Assembly (NCBI GenBank): GCA_964496435.1
Contig: CAZBZP010000006.1
Location: 88,373 to 152,372, forward strand
Direction: 5' to 3'
Length of the DNA stretch: 64,000 nt
Origin: Berkiella sp964496435
GTDB lineage: Bacteria > Pseudomonadota > Gammaproteobacteria > Berkiellales > Berkiellaceae
Shown: positions 52,184-59,511 of the stretch, piece after piece
Layout of the letters: each line of letters opens with the position of its first letter
Numbering within the stretch: the stretch's first letter is position 1
Position numbers and translations under genes: made by a program
The notes under the pieces: model-generated
The model's input: the letters and a program-made list of their open reading frames with translations, nothing else
What the model was told of the DNA's origin: nothing
The model's database searches: none

Positions 52184-52657
52184 ATGGGTCAGTCACAACA
52201 TTTTAGAAGAACAAGCAACCAAACTTTGATTCAAAATTGGTTGTCCGATCGCCAAACCGTCATTGTAACATTACATAATTTATGTGATTTACGGCCCTTT
52301 TCTCAGGATCACAATGTTGATATCAATGAACAACTACAAGAGTTTTGCACCCTATTGGTAGATTATATTTCACGTGGTCATTTCGAAATATATGAACATA
52401 TCAGTGATGCTATTGATAAAAGCGGCTATACCCCCGCCAGGCTTTCCCGCAAGCTATTAGAATGCTTGATGGAAACAACCATCTTTACCTTGGACTTCAA
52501 CGATAAATATTTGCAAAAAAATGAGTTAACTAGCCTTGATAAAGATCTCTCCAAACTCGCCTTGGTCTTTGCGCAGCGTCTGGAGTGGGAAGATCAATTG
52601 ATAGCGCAGTATCAATTGGCTAAGCAAAATACGCTTCGCATAGCCAAAACTGCTTGA
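52184..52657 (+). CDS. rsd: Rsd/AlgQ family anti-sigma-70 protein
   Basis: 157 residues, all-helical. The LIQNWLSDRQTVIVTLHNL start, the FCTLLVDYISRGHFEIYEH block and LDFNDKYLQKNE are characteristic of Rsd/AlgQ. The protein binds region 4 of RpoD and shifts RNA polymerase toward alternative sigma factors in stationary phase. AAGGAG is 7 nt before the ATG. Together with algR, algZ and the AlgP-like gene, it recalls the Pseudomonas alg regulatory region. Confidence 0.9.
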   Translation: MGQSQHFRRTSNQTLIQNWLSDRQTVIVTLHNLCDLRPFSQDHNVDINEQLQEFCTLLVDYISRGHFEIYEHISDAIDKSGYTPARLSRKLLECLMETTIFTLDFNDKYLQKNELTSLDKDLSKLALVFAQRLEWEDQLIAQYQLAKQNTLRIAKTA

Positions 52658-52666
52658 GGGATAGAG

Positions 52667-52990
52667 TTATCCTTCCAAATACTTTAATTTATCCTTAACG
52701 CCATTCCATTCCTCTGCATCCGGCAGGGGTTCTTTGTGCATGGTCAAGGTAGGCCATTCCTTTGATTTTGTAGCATTAATTTCTAGGAATCCCTTCATTT
52801 CAGGCGCTAAGTCATCTTCTGAACAGATAGCCTGTGCTGGGCACTCAGGCTCACATAAAGCACAATCAATGCACTCATCGGGATCTATCACCATGAAATT
52901 GGGCCCTTCATGGAAACAATCAACCGGACAAACTTCTACGCAATCGGTAAATTTACATTTAATACAGTTATCAGTAACAACAAACGTCAT
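52667..52990 (-). CDS. fdxA: 7Fe ferredoxin FdxA
   Basis: 107 residues. The Cys pattern CIKCKFTDCVEVCPVDC ... CIDCALCEPECP binds one 3Fe-4S and one 4Fe-4S cluster, and the C-terminal helix after residue 60 is typical of the Azotobacter FdI/FdxA class. The gene is convergent with rsd (9 bp between stops). Repeat copy B begins directly at base 52991. The Shine-Dalgarno-like GGGAAGAG of fdxA is therefore provided by the repeat. Confidence 0.95.
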   Translation of the reverse strand: MTFVVTDNCIKCKFTDCVEVCPVDCFHEGPNFMVIDPDECIDCALCEPECPAQAICSEDDLAPEMKGFLEINATKSKEWPTLTMHKEPLPDAEEWNGVKDKLKYLEG

Positions 52991-53116
52991 TATACTCTTC
53001 CCATTTCGACTTTTTGCTTCGTTGCCAGCGCTTTATCACCCCAGTTATGTACTCAGATGTACACGCCTGGGGATTCAGTCGCTTGGCGCCTCGCCTAAAC
53101 TCAAAATGGTTGAGTA
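52991..53116. repeat. Dispersed palindromic repeat, copy B (fdxA 5' region)
   Basis: 126 bp similar to copy A at 3306-3427 (shared TATACTCTT, CCATTT, ATGTA.TC..TGTA.AC, GCGCCT, CCTAAA, TGGTT.GAGTA blocks). Ends TACTCTTCCCATTTCGA and TCAAAATGGTTGAGTA are imperfect inverted copies. A further GACTCTTCCCATTTCGAAA at about 53119-53137 repeats the left end directly. Confidence 0.65.
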
Positions 53117-53291
53117 TCGACTCTTCCCATTTCGAAATCAGACGGTGCTAACTTAGGTGGGCTCCATACTACATGAGCTCTCCCTTTGGGTGAAGATTTC
53201 AGTGAAAAAAACTTAAAATTTATTCTCAGTGTGCTATATAATACTTAATTTACCCTAACAGTTTAAGCCAATATAACCAAAGGAGCCTGGC

Positions 53292-54074
53292 ATGGCAAAA
53301 TCTAAAAAGGCAGCCCCTAAAAAGACTGCAAAAAAGGCAAGTCTTCAAAAACCACTAAAAAAGACGCCAGCCCCTAAAGCGAAAAAGCATACTCCAGCCA
53401 CTAAAGCAAAGAAGCCTACTCCTGCCAAAAGCAAAGCGCCCAAGGCCAAGCAAAAGGCCCCAGCTAAAAAGGCGAGTAAAGTAAAGGCTGCTCAACCTAA
53501 AAAAGCAATAAAAGCGAAAAGTGAAGATGTGATATTGCATCAAGATTTTATGAATAGCCTGATTAAACTAGAAAATTACTGGGTTAAAAAAGCGACCCTT
53601 GCTGAAAAAGAATTAACTTCTCTTATTAACAAGCAACAAAAAGCCTTGTCAGCAAAAACGCCTAAACAAATTGAAAAAGCAAAGCAATTTGATGATGAAA
53701 TTGCCGCTAAGCGCGAAGCGCACGTTATCGCATCAAATGAAGCACATAAATTTGCCAGCCTAAAAGATAATATCGAACAATTTGAAGCACAATGGTCAAA
53801 ACAAAATCATGTGCTTGAAGATGAGATAGAAGAAGAAGATGAGCAAATTATTTACAAGCAAGAAACAGTTTCTAAGGAAGCTTTTAAAACGCCCATTCGA
53901 CATACACCAAAGGAAATTATAGAAGAAGAGTGGGTAGAAAATGAAAATATTGAAGAAGAAAGTGATGATTTAGATGATATTTTCATGCCACAAGATGATT
54001 TATCTGAGTTTGAAGTGATTGAAGACTATTCAGTCACTAGCGAAGATGATCTCTACGAAGAAGATGAATCCTAA
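53292..54074 (+). CDS. AlgP/histone-H1-like protein with acidic tail
   Basis: 260 residues in three parts: a Lys/Ala/Pro-rich basic domain (1-78) with PAKxKAPKAKQ-type repeats like AlgP and eukaryotic histone H1 tails; a helical middle (about 80-175); and a strongly acidic Glu/Asp-rich tail (about 176-260). The basic part should bind DNA or RNA nonspecifically. An acidic tail of this length is unlike AlgP. Its position near rsd/algQ parallels algQ-algP in Pseudomonas. TATAAT at 53237-53242 may be its -10 box, with AAAGGAG before the ATG and a terminator 8 bp past the stop. Confidence 0.78.
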   Translation: MAKSKKAAPKKTAKKASLQKPLKKTPAPKAKKHTPATKAKKPTPAKSKAPKAKQKAPAKKASKVKAAQPKKAIKAKSEDVILHQDFMNSLIKLENYWVKKATLAEKELTSLINKQQKALSAKTPKQIEKAKQFDDEIAAKREAHVIASNEAHKFASLKDNIEQFEAQWSKQNHVLEDEIEEEDEQIIYKQETVSKEAFKTPIRHTPKEIIEEEWVENENIEEESDDLDDIFMPQDDLSEFEVIEDYSVTSEDDLYEEDES

Positions 54075-54081
54075 AGAAAAA

Positions 54082-54102
54082 GGGCGGACCTAAAGTCCGC
54101 CC
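54082..54102 (+). terminator. Hairpin terminator after the AlgP-like gene
   Basis: GGGCGGAC (54082-54089) and GTCCGCCC (54095-54102) form an 8-bp GC-rich stem with CTAAA loop. A short A-rich run precedes it, so it may act on both strands. The same stem core is found at 26087-26112. Confidence 0.6.
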
Positions 54103-54134
54103 CCTACATAGGCTCTTGTCTTTCTTAGCCTACC

Positions 54135-54707
54135 TCACCCGATTAGCCGAATGAGCGCTCTCTCACCAACACGCAGTAAGCTAAACCAGCCTTCTACAAG
54201 TGGGTTGCGCCAATAGTTTGTCTTTGGCGGTCTAAAATACCACCCTTGTGTAAATGCTAAACAGCTTGCCAACATGCCTGTTAATAACCTGTCATCAACC
54301 AAGACCAGACGATGAACTGGCACACCTCGATATGCCGCTATTGTTGCTAAGCCATCAGGATAAGGTTTCTTGCGAGCCCCTTCCAAAAAAAATACCGATG
54401 GAAAATTTTTGCGAAAATAAGTGATACGCGCCGGCTTGGGTTTATTGGTGAACAAAGCGACGCGATGCTCACCTATTGTTTGACATAATTTTGTCAGCCA
54501 GACTGTCGTCTCTTGGGACGGTTCTTTTGCATTGTGAGGGCCTAAGACACCGTCAAAATCAAGAACCAAGATAGCAATACCGGCATTGTCTAACTTTTCG
54601 AGCGTTATTTCTTCTAAGCTATGAATTTGTTTAGCAGGATCTTGCAAAAATCCTTTAAGATTTTTTCGCTCAATAAAAGCATTTTTGATTGCAAACCACC
54701 AGCGCAC
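54135..54707 (-). CDS. HAD-superfamily phosphatase (YqeG-like, subfamily IIIA)
   Basis: 190 residues. The HAD nucleophile motif is ILVLDFDGVLGPHN. LFTNKPKP (motif II), the Lys in RKKPYPDGL (motif III) and VLVDDRLLTGMLA (motif IV) follow in order. The KPxP substitution in motif II and the short cap-less form match YqeG-type phosphatases. Substrate unknown. It lies 12 bp after the hydroxyacid dehydrogenase stop and is probably cotranscribed with it. Confidence 0.85.
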   Translation of the reverse strand: MRWWFAIKNAFIERKNLKGFLQDPAKQIHSLEEITLEKLDNAGIAILVLDFDGVLGPHNAKEPSQETTVWLTKLCQTIGEHRVALFTNKPKPARITYFRKNFPSVFFLEGARKKPYPDGLATIAAYRGVPVHRLVLVDDRLLTGMLASCLAFTQGWYFRPPKTNYWRNPLVEGWFSLLRVGERALIRLIG

Positions 54708-54718
54708 TCATACCCTCA

Positions 54719-55654
54719 CTAAACCAAATTAATCGGCGTGCCATTTAAAAATTGTTGTATATTTTCTTTTAATTGATGAAGCAGTCTATTTCGGGATTCC
54801 GCCGTTGCCCAAGCAACATGAGGCGTAATCAGCAAGTGAGGATGCTTCTTTGAAAATAAGATGGAATCAGCAGAGGGAGGTTCTTTAGAAATAACATCCA
54901 ATGCCGCTCCTGCCAAATGAGATGATAATAATGCCTCGCTCAAGGCAGTTTCATTCACCAATCCTCCGCGTGAAACATTGATGAGGAAAGAGCCTGGCTT
55001 CATTAGGGCTATTTCATCAGCGCCTATTATCTGCTGGGTTTCTAAGGTTAAAGGACAGTGCAAACTTAATACATCAATCTCAGGCAAAAAGGAGGCTAAT
55101 TCATATTTACCGTTCACCCGCGTGGCGATACGAATTTTCATTCCTAATTGTTCGGCAACCTTCGCAACAGCTTTTCCAATCGCGCCATAACCAATAATGC
55201 CCAGGATTTTGCCTTCAACTTCATGCGTTTTATAGCAAGGTAAGCAAAAGTGTTTGGCTTCAACCCAAGCTCCCTCTCTTACCAAATTAGTGTAATCCCC
55301 TAATCTTGAAAACATCATTAACATCAAACCTATCGTATGCTGAACGACGGATGAAGTAGAATATCCTTTGATATTACAAACTGTGATTGAGCGTGCTTTA
55401 GCAGCCTCTAAATCAACATTGTCTGTGCCTGTTGCAGCAACACATATACAACGAAGCATAGGTGCCTGTTGCATGATATCTGCTGTAATCCTCACTTTAT
55501 TGGTAACAACGATGTTTGCCTTAGCGATACGGGGGACGCATTCATCATTGGTGGTTGTAGCCCAAAGGTCCCAATCTTCTAAAGTAGAAGTTAAGATACT
55601 TAGATCAAGATCTTCTTGGTCAAGTGTTTCGTAATCGAGAAAGACTGCCTTCAT
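54719..55654 (-). CDS. D-2-hydroxyacid dehydrogenase (glycerate/hydroxypyruvate type)
   Basis: 311 residues, NAD-binding motif LGIIGYGAIGKAVA, substrate and catalytic segments LHCPLTLETQQII, NVSRGGLVNE and ITPHVAWATAESR (catalytic His). It is closest in shape to hydroxypyruvate/glycerate dehydrogenase (HprA) of this family. The exact substrate is not decided by sequence. Confidence 0.88.
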   Translation of the reverse strand: MKAVFLDYETLDQEDLDLSILTSTLEDWDLWATTTNDECVPRIAKANIVVTNKVRITADIMQQAPMLRCICVAATGTDNVDLEAAKARSITVCNIKGYSTSSVVQHTIGLMLMMFSRLGDYTNLVREGAWVEAKHFCLPCYKTHEVEGKILGIIGYGAIGKAVAKVAEQLGMKIRIATRVNGKYELASFLPEIDVLSLHCPLTLETQQIIGADEIALMKPGSFLINVSRGGLVNETALSEALLSSHLAGAALDVISKEPPSADSILFSKKHPHLLITPHVAWATAESRNRLLHQLKENIQQFLNGTPINLV

Positions 55655-55739
55655 GCAACCACGCTATGCTAAGTGTTTGCATGATTTTAAGCCGCATCGC
55701 TTGATTAAGGCAATCTCTAAGAAATACCACGAGGAGGTT

Positions 55740-55913
55740 TTATCGCCGGGGGGTACTTATGCTGCTGGGTGCAAGCTCGCCTTCGGCAACATTTTGGGCC
55801 GTTGGCTCAGGTGTATGTTCTGGATTACTAGCAAGACGAACCATCCAAGCAAACAAAAACCCTACGGTTGCTAAGATGGATAATATACTGATTGCGAAAA
55901 TGAGACCTGCCAT
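55740..55913 (-). CDS. Small single-span membrane protein, 57 aa
   Basis: From ATG 55913 (GGGAGAAG 6 nt upstream) the product has one transmembrane helix (about 3-25) and a short Pro/Glu-rich tail ending RR. A longer in-frame start at 56078 lacks this ribosome-binding site and would add an untypical N-terminus. Function unknown. It lies 86 bp upstream of the hydroxyacid dehydrogenase start. Confidence 0.5.
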   Translation of the reverse strand: MAGLIFAISILSILATVGFLFAWMVRLASNPEHTPEPTAQNVAEGELAPSSISTPRR

Positions 55914-56024
55914 GGTAACTTCTCCCTGCTCCCGATTGGCATTATTCTTGTCGAGCATCGAGTGATGTCCATCACCCGTACGGATTATTGTAGGACAAAC
56001 CTCTAAAGTGCGCAAATCACGTTG

Positions 56025-56048
56025 CTTGTAGTTACATTTAACTACAAG
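56025..56048. promoter_or_regulatory. Operator-like palindrome
   Basis: CTTGTAGTTA (56025-56034) and TAACTACAAG (56039-56048) are perfect 10-bp arms around CATT. It lies in the 308-bp gap between the 57-aa gene (start 55913) and speE (56222). It is a good size and shape for a dimeric repressor site. There is no T-run, so a terminator is unlikely. Nothing else firm is seen in this gap. Confidence 0.5.
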
Positions 56049-56221
56049 AACACTAAAAATTTCAAAGATATTAATCATTGCCCTCCCGCCAGTTTATAAC
56101 CTATTCATACAAAATTCTGCATCTAAGCTGCTTGATTAGCTTGTTCTTCTTGCAGGTCCTGCCTTATTGCGGTATCTTTCAGGCCTCCAATGGGCTCACT
56201 AAATAGAGGTGTTATTTAAAG

Positions 56222-57070
56222 ATGATTAACAATAACGAGTGGTTTACCGAATTTTACCCCAATTATGGTACTGGCTTTGGTCTACAAATTAAATCCAAGC
56301 TGCATGAAGAAAAGTCCCCTTTTCAAACGATAGCCATTTATGAAACCACCCATTTTGGTAATCTTATGACCATCGATGGCATCATTATGCTCTCAAGTCG
56401 TGATAATTTTATGTATCACGAAATGATGTCTCACCCTATTTTATTCACGCATCCTAACCCCAAAAATATCGTCATCATTGGCGGTGGCGATTGCGGCACT
56501 TTAAAAGAGGTCCTCAAGCATCCTATTGAATCTGTAACCCAGATTGATATTGATGAGCGCGTAACCAGGCTGGCCGAAACCTATTTTCCAGAATTATGTA
56601 CATCCAACGCTGACAAAAGAGCCTCCTTGCTATTCCAAGATGGCATTCACTGGATGAAAGAAGCTGCAAGCAACAGTGTTGATATCATTATTGTTGACTC
56701 AACCGATCCTATTGGCCCAGGTGAAGGCTTATTTAACCAAGCTTTTTACACTCAGTGCCAACGCGTCTTAAGAGAAGATGGGATCTTAGTTCAACAAAGC
56801 GAATCACCTATCTTGCATCAACATATCACCAAGGCGATGAGACAAGCCATGCAAAACGCCGGTTTCTCTGACTTGTTGACCATATCCTATCCGCAGCCTG
56901 TATATCCTTCTGGCTGGCATAGCGCAACAATGGCGGCCAAAAAGCCCCTGTTAAAAACTTTCAGAAGAGATGAAGCGTTGCTGAATAAACTTCAAACTGA
57001 GTACTATCATTTTGATTTACATCAAGGGTTGTTAACGGAGCCGAATTATTTAAAGAAGGCTTTTGCTTAA
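56222..57070 (+). CDS. speE: Spermidine synthase
   Basis: 282 residues, aminopropyltransferase. The decarboxy-SAM site is GGGDCGTLKEVLKHP (usual GGGDGG, here Cys for the second Gly), and the catalytic Asp is in VDSTDPIGPGE. QIDIDERV and the QSESP late block fit. It makes spermidine from putrescine. No speD lies beside it. The stop is inside the start of a palindromic repeat. Confidence 0.94.
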   Translation: MINNNEWFTEFYPNYGTGFGLQIKSKLHEEKSPFQTIAIYETTHFGNLMTIDGIIMLSSRDNFMYHEMMSHPILFTHPNPKNIVIIGGGDCGTLKEVLKHPIESVTQIDIDERVTRLAETYFPELCTSNADKRASLLFQDGIHWMKEAASNSVDIIIVDSTDPIGPGEGLFNQAFYTQCQRVLREDGILVQQSESPILHQHITKAMRQAMQNAGFSDLLTISYPQPVYPSGWHSATMAAKKPLLKTFRRDEALLNKLQTEYYHFDLHQGLLTEPNYLKKAFA

Positions 57071-57174
57071 AAACCCCTCTTAACCCCCCTTTTATTCAAA
57101 GGGGGGAAAAGAGCGTGATTTTCTACCCCCTTTGTTATCAAAGGGGGTCGCGACGAAGGAGCGGGGGGTTTAAA
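57067..57174. repeat. Intergenic palindromic repeat (CCCCC family), speE-glnK
   Basis: 108-bp element with palindromes CCCCCCTTT-TATTC-AAAGGGGGG (57084-57106) and ACCCCCTTTG-TTAT-CAAAGGGGGT (57125-57148), and TTAAA-type outer ends. It includes the stop codons of both convergent neighbours, speE (57068-57070) and glnK (57172-57170). Same family as 35821 and 51477. Confidence 0.7.
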
Positions 57175-57508
57175 TAGCACTTTCCTGATCTTCGCCCGTC
57201 CTGATCCGAATAATATTATCCAGCGGCAATACGAAAATTTTGCCATCCCCAATTTTTCCGGTATGAGCAGCTTTTAGGATGGTTTCTATGACGAGGCTCA
57301 CCATATTATCAGCAACAGCTATCTCAATTTTTACCTTAGGTAAAAAGTCGACAACATATTCAGCACCACGATAAAGCTCAGTATGGCCCTTTTGGCGCCC
57401 AAACCCTTTTACTTCCGTAACTGTCATTCCCTGCACATTTATATCAGATAAGGCTTCACGCACATCATCTAACTTAAAAGGTTTTACAATGGCACAAATG
57501 AGTTTCAT
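57170..57508 (-). CDS. glnK: Nitrogen regulatory protein PII (GlnB/GlnK)
   Basis: 112 residues with the uridylylation site Tyr51 in the T-loop (LYRGAEYVVDFLPK). The B- and C-loop blocks (GKIGDGKIFV, IIRIRTGE) are present. It is a trimeric signal protein for nitrogen and 2-oxoglutarate status that controls GlnE, NtrB and AmtB. No amtB is adjacent. It is divergent from ubiK, 69 bp apart, an arrangement also seen in Pseudomonas. Confidence 0.95.
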   Translation of the reverse strand: MKLICAIVKPFKLDDVREALSDINVQGMTVTEVKGFGRQKGHTELYRGAEYVVDFLPKVKIEIAVADNMVSLVIETILKAAHTGKIGDGKIFVLPLDNIIRIRTGEDQESAI

Positions 57509-57577
57509 GGCCTTGCTCCCGCCCAGTGGCTGTTTGTGGTATCGTCAGCCAATACAATAATATTAATCATAGGTTAA

Positions 57578-57832
57578 ATGATGTTCTCACCCAAAACGAT
57601 TGAAGACATGGCAAAACAGTTTGTTGACTCTCTTCCTTCCAATGTGAAGAACCTGAACCAAGATATCCAACAACAACTCAATACCGCCCTACAAAGCTGG
57701 TTTAGCAAAATGGATCTGGTCACCCGTGAAGAGTTTGATATCCAGTGCCAAGTCCTTATTAAGACCCGCCTTAAATTAGATGCCCTTGAGAAACAGCTTG
57801 AGTTGCTACGCAGCAATCCTGAGCCACGATAA
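57578..57832 (+). CDS. ubiK: Ubiquinone biosynthesis accessory factor UbiK
   Basis: 84 residues, helical, with a C-terminal coiled coil (TRLKLDALEKQLELL) of the BMFP/UbiK family and the TREEFDIQCQVLIKTR core. UbiK helps assemble the UbiJ-containing ubiquinone synthesis complex. The first ATG (57578) and an immediately following ATG (57581) are equally possible starts. Confidence 0.85.
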   Translation: MMFSPKTIEDMAKQFVDSLPSNVKNLNQDIQQQLNTALQSWFSKMDLVTREEFDIQCQVLIKTRLKLDALEKQLELLRSNPEPR

Positions 57833-57929
57833 CAAAAGACTAACCTTTGCAGTGGCTTATAATGTGTTAATCGCCTATCTTTAAATAATAGTACTACACA
57901 TAAAGCCATAGACAGGACAGGGGTTTAGG

Positions 57930-59393
57930 GTGAATTTACGCTCGCGTTTACTCATCATGGGCTGTATCGCGCTTGTTCTGCAAATCTTTGCACTCGGGGC
58001 TTTTTACTATTACTTCATCAACCCCGTCATGAGCAACCTGGAAAAATCACTAGTTGAAAAGAATCTTCACCGTGGCCTTGAGCTATTACAACGAGAATTA
58101 TTTCATCTTACCCATACAACACAAATGCTCGCTCAAGATCCGCTTATCACACAATTGCTCAATGAACCTTCCAAGCAATTGCTTCCCAATGACATCTTAC
58201 AACGCAAAATGTTGCGACAAGAAATTAACATTATTTATGTCCTGGATAATGATCATAAAGTTATTTGGGATAGCAGCCTTGATTTATCAACAGAACGTCC
58301 ATTTCCAAAGCAACCGCTCTTAACAAATATTTGGGAAAAGCGACCAGGTTTTTTAGATCATAATTCCGTTCTTAGCTTGTATGCAGGCATATTAAATAGC
58401 AATCTTGGCCCTATGTTTATCGTTTCAGCGCCCATTTCTTCGGCTACAAATAACAAAGTTGAAGGTACTTTGATAGTGGGTGAATTGATAACACAAGACG
58501 TCTTGCACATGATACAAAGCTTGACCTATACCGATGTCAAATTATGGCCTCTTGGGGGCACAACGCTGACCCCAAATCAGATCAGCATTATTCAACGACT
58601 TAGACAAGGCGATTCTGATTTTATTGTGGATGATAGCGGTGATCTTCATCGTGGCTATATGTCTATGCAAGACATTAATCAACAACCTAATTTCTTAATT
58701 TCGGCAACACAGTCTTTAGAAATCACCAAACGGCTGGAATTTGGTTTTAGCGAGATGATAGGACTTTTTATTGTACTTCAAATTGTCTTGTTTCTCGCCT
58801 TTTACTGGCTAGTGCGTCGCACTTTACTCTACCCTGCGCGCACATTAATTAAGCAGTTAAATCAGTCACGCATCGACTGGCGTCCCTTACAAGTCGATAC
58901 AAAACCGTGGAATGAAATGGGTATGCTTGCTAATGCAGTTAGCAATGTCATCATCCGATTACATGATAAAATATCACAAGAGACCAATATGGCTTACCGT
59001 GAAGGCTGCTATCAAACCAGGCATCTCCTCTTTAAGGAAATTGAAGATACAATAAAGCCTGTGATAGATAATATAGAGATTGCGGAGAAAAAGCTTTCCA
59101 ACTTACCCACTAATGATCTGGAATGGATTATTGCTGAAAGCAAAACAGGACAATACTCTGCAGCACGCTTCGCTGAATACACTACAAAATTACAAAACGT
59201 TAACGATAAATTGCGCCACTATCAAAAAGAAGCACGGCACCGTTTATACGATATTTATTCTAAAACCCTGCGCAATCTAGCTGCTATACGTGCACAATCG
59301 CGTAGTCTGGATGCTATCAGGGAATTTACGCAAATTAGAGCGGATGATGATAAAGAAAATACCAAATCCAAAAGTTATACGAGCAAACTTTAA
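57930..59393 (+). CDS. CHASE4-HAMP membrane sensor without output domain
   Basis: 487 residues from GTG 57930. Two transmembrane helices (about 9-29 and 273-295) enclose a CHASE4-like periplasmic domain (about 35-260). A HAMP-like segment (about 296-350) and a Lys/Glu-rich coiled coil (about 355-460) follow. No GGDEF, EAL, histidine kinase or MCP signalling domain follows, yet the reading frame ends cleanly. It may act through a partner or be a shortened diguanylate-cyclase- or kinase-type sensor. Confidence 0.75.
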   Translation: MNLRSRLLIMGCIALVLQIFALGAFYYYFINPVMSNLEKSLVEKNLHRGLELLQRELFHLTHTTQMLAQDPLITQLLNEPSKQLLPNDILQRKMLRQEINIIYVLDNDHKVIWDSSLDLSTERPFPKQPLLTNIWEKRPGFLDHNSVLSLYAGILNSNLGPMFIVSAPISSATNNKVEGTLIVGELITQDVLHMIQSLTYTDVKLWPLGGTTLTPNQISIIQRLRQGDSDFIVDDSGDLHRGYMSMQDINQQPNFLISATQSLEITKRLEFGFSEMIGLFIVLQIVLFLAFYWLVRRTLLYPARTLIKQLNQSRIDWRPLQVDTKPWNEMGMLANAVSNVIIRLHDKISQETNMAYREGCYQTRHLLFKEIEDTIKPVIDNIEIAEKKLSNLPTNDLEWIIAESKTGQYSAARFAEYTTKLQNVNDKLRHYQKEARHRLYDIYSKTLRNLAAIRAQSRSLDAIREFTQIRADDDKENTKSKSYTSKL

Positions 59394-59511
59394 TTGCTCA
59401 TCTAGCTATAAAATGTTATACAGATTTTTGTAAAGAAGAATGAAAGTTGTCAAAATATGAAAAAGCTTGGATGTAGCAAGCTCAAGTACGAAGGAAGGAG
59501 TGTAAATATCA

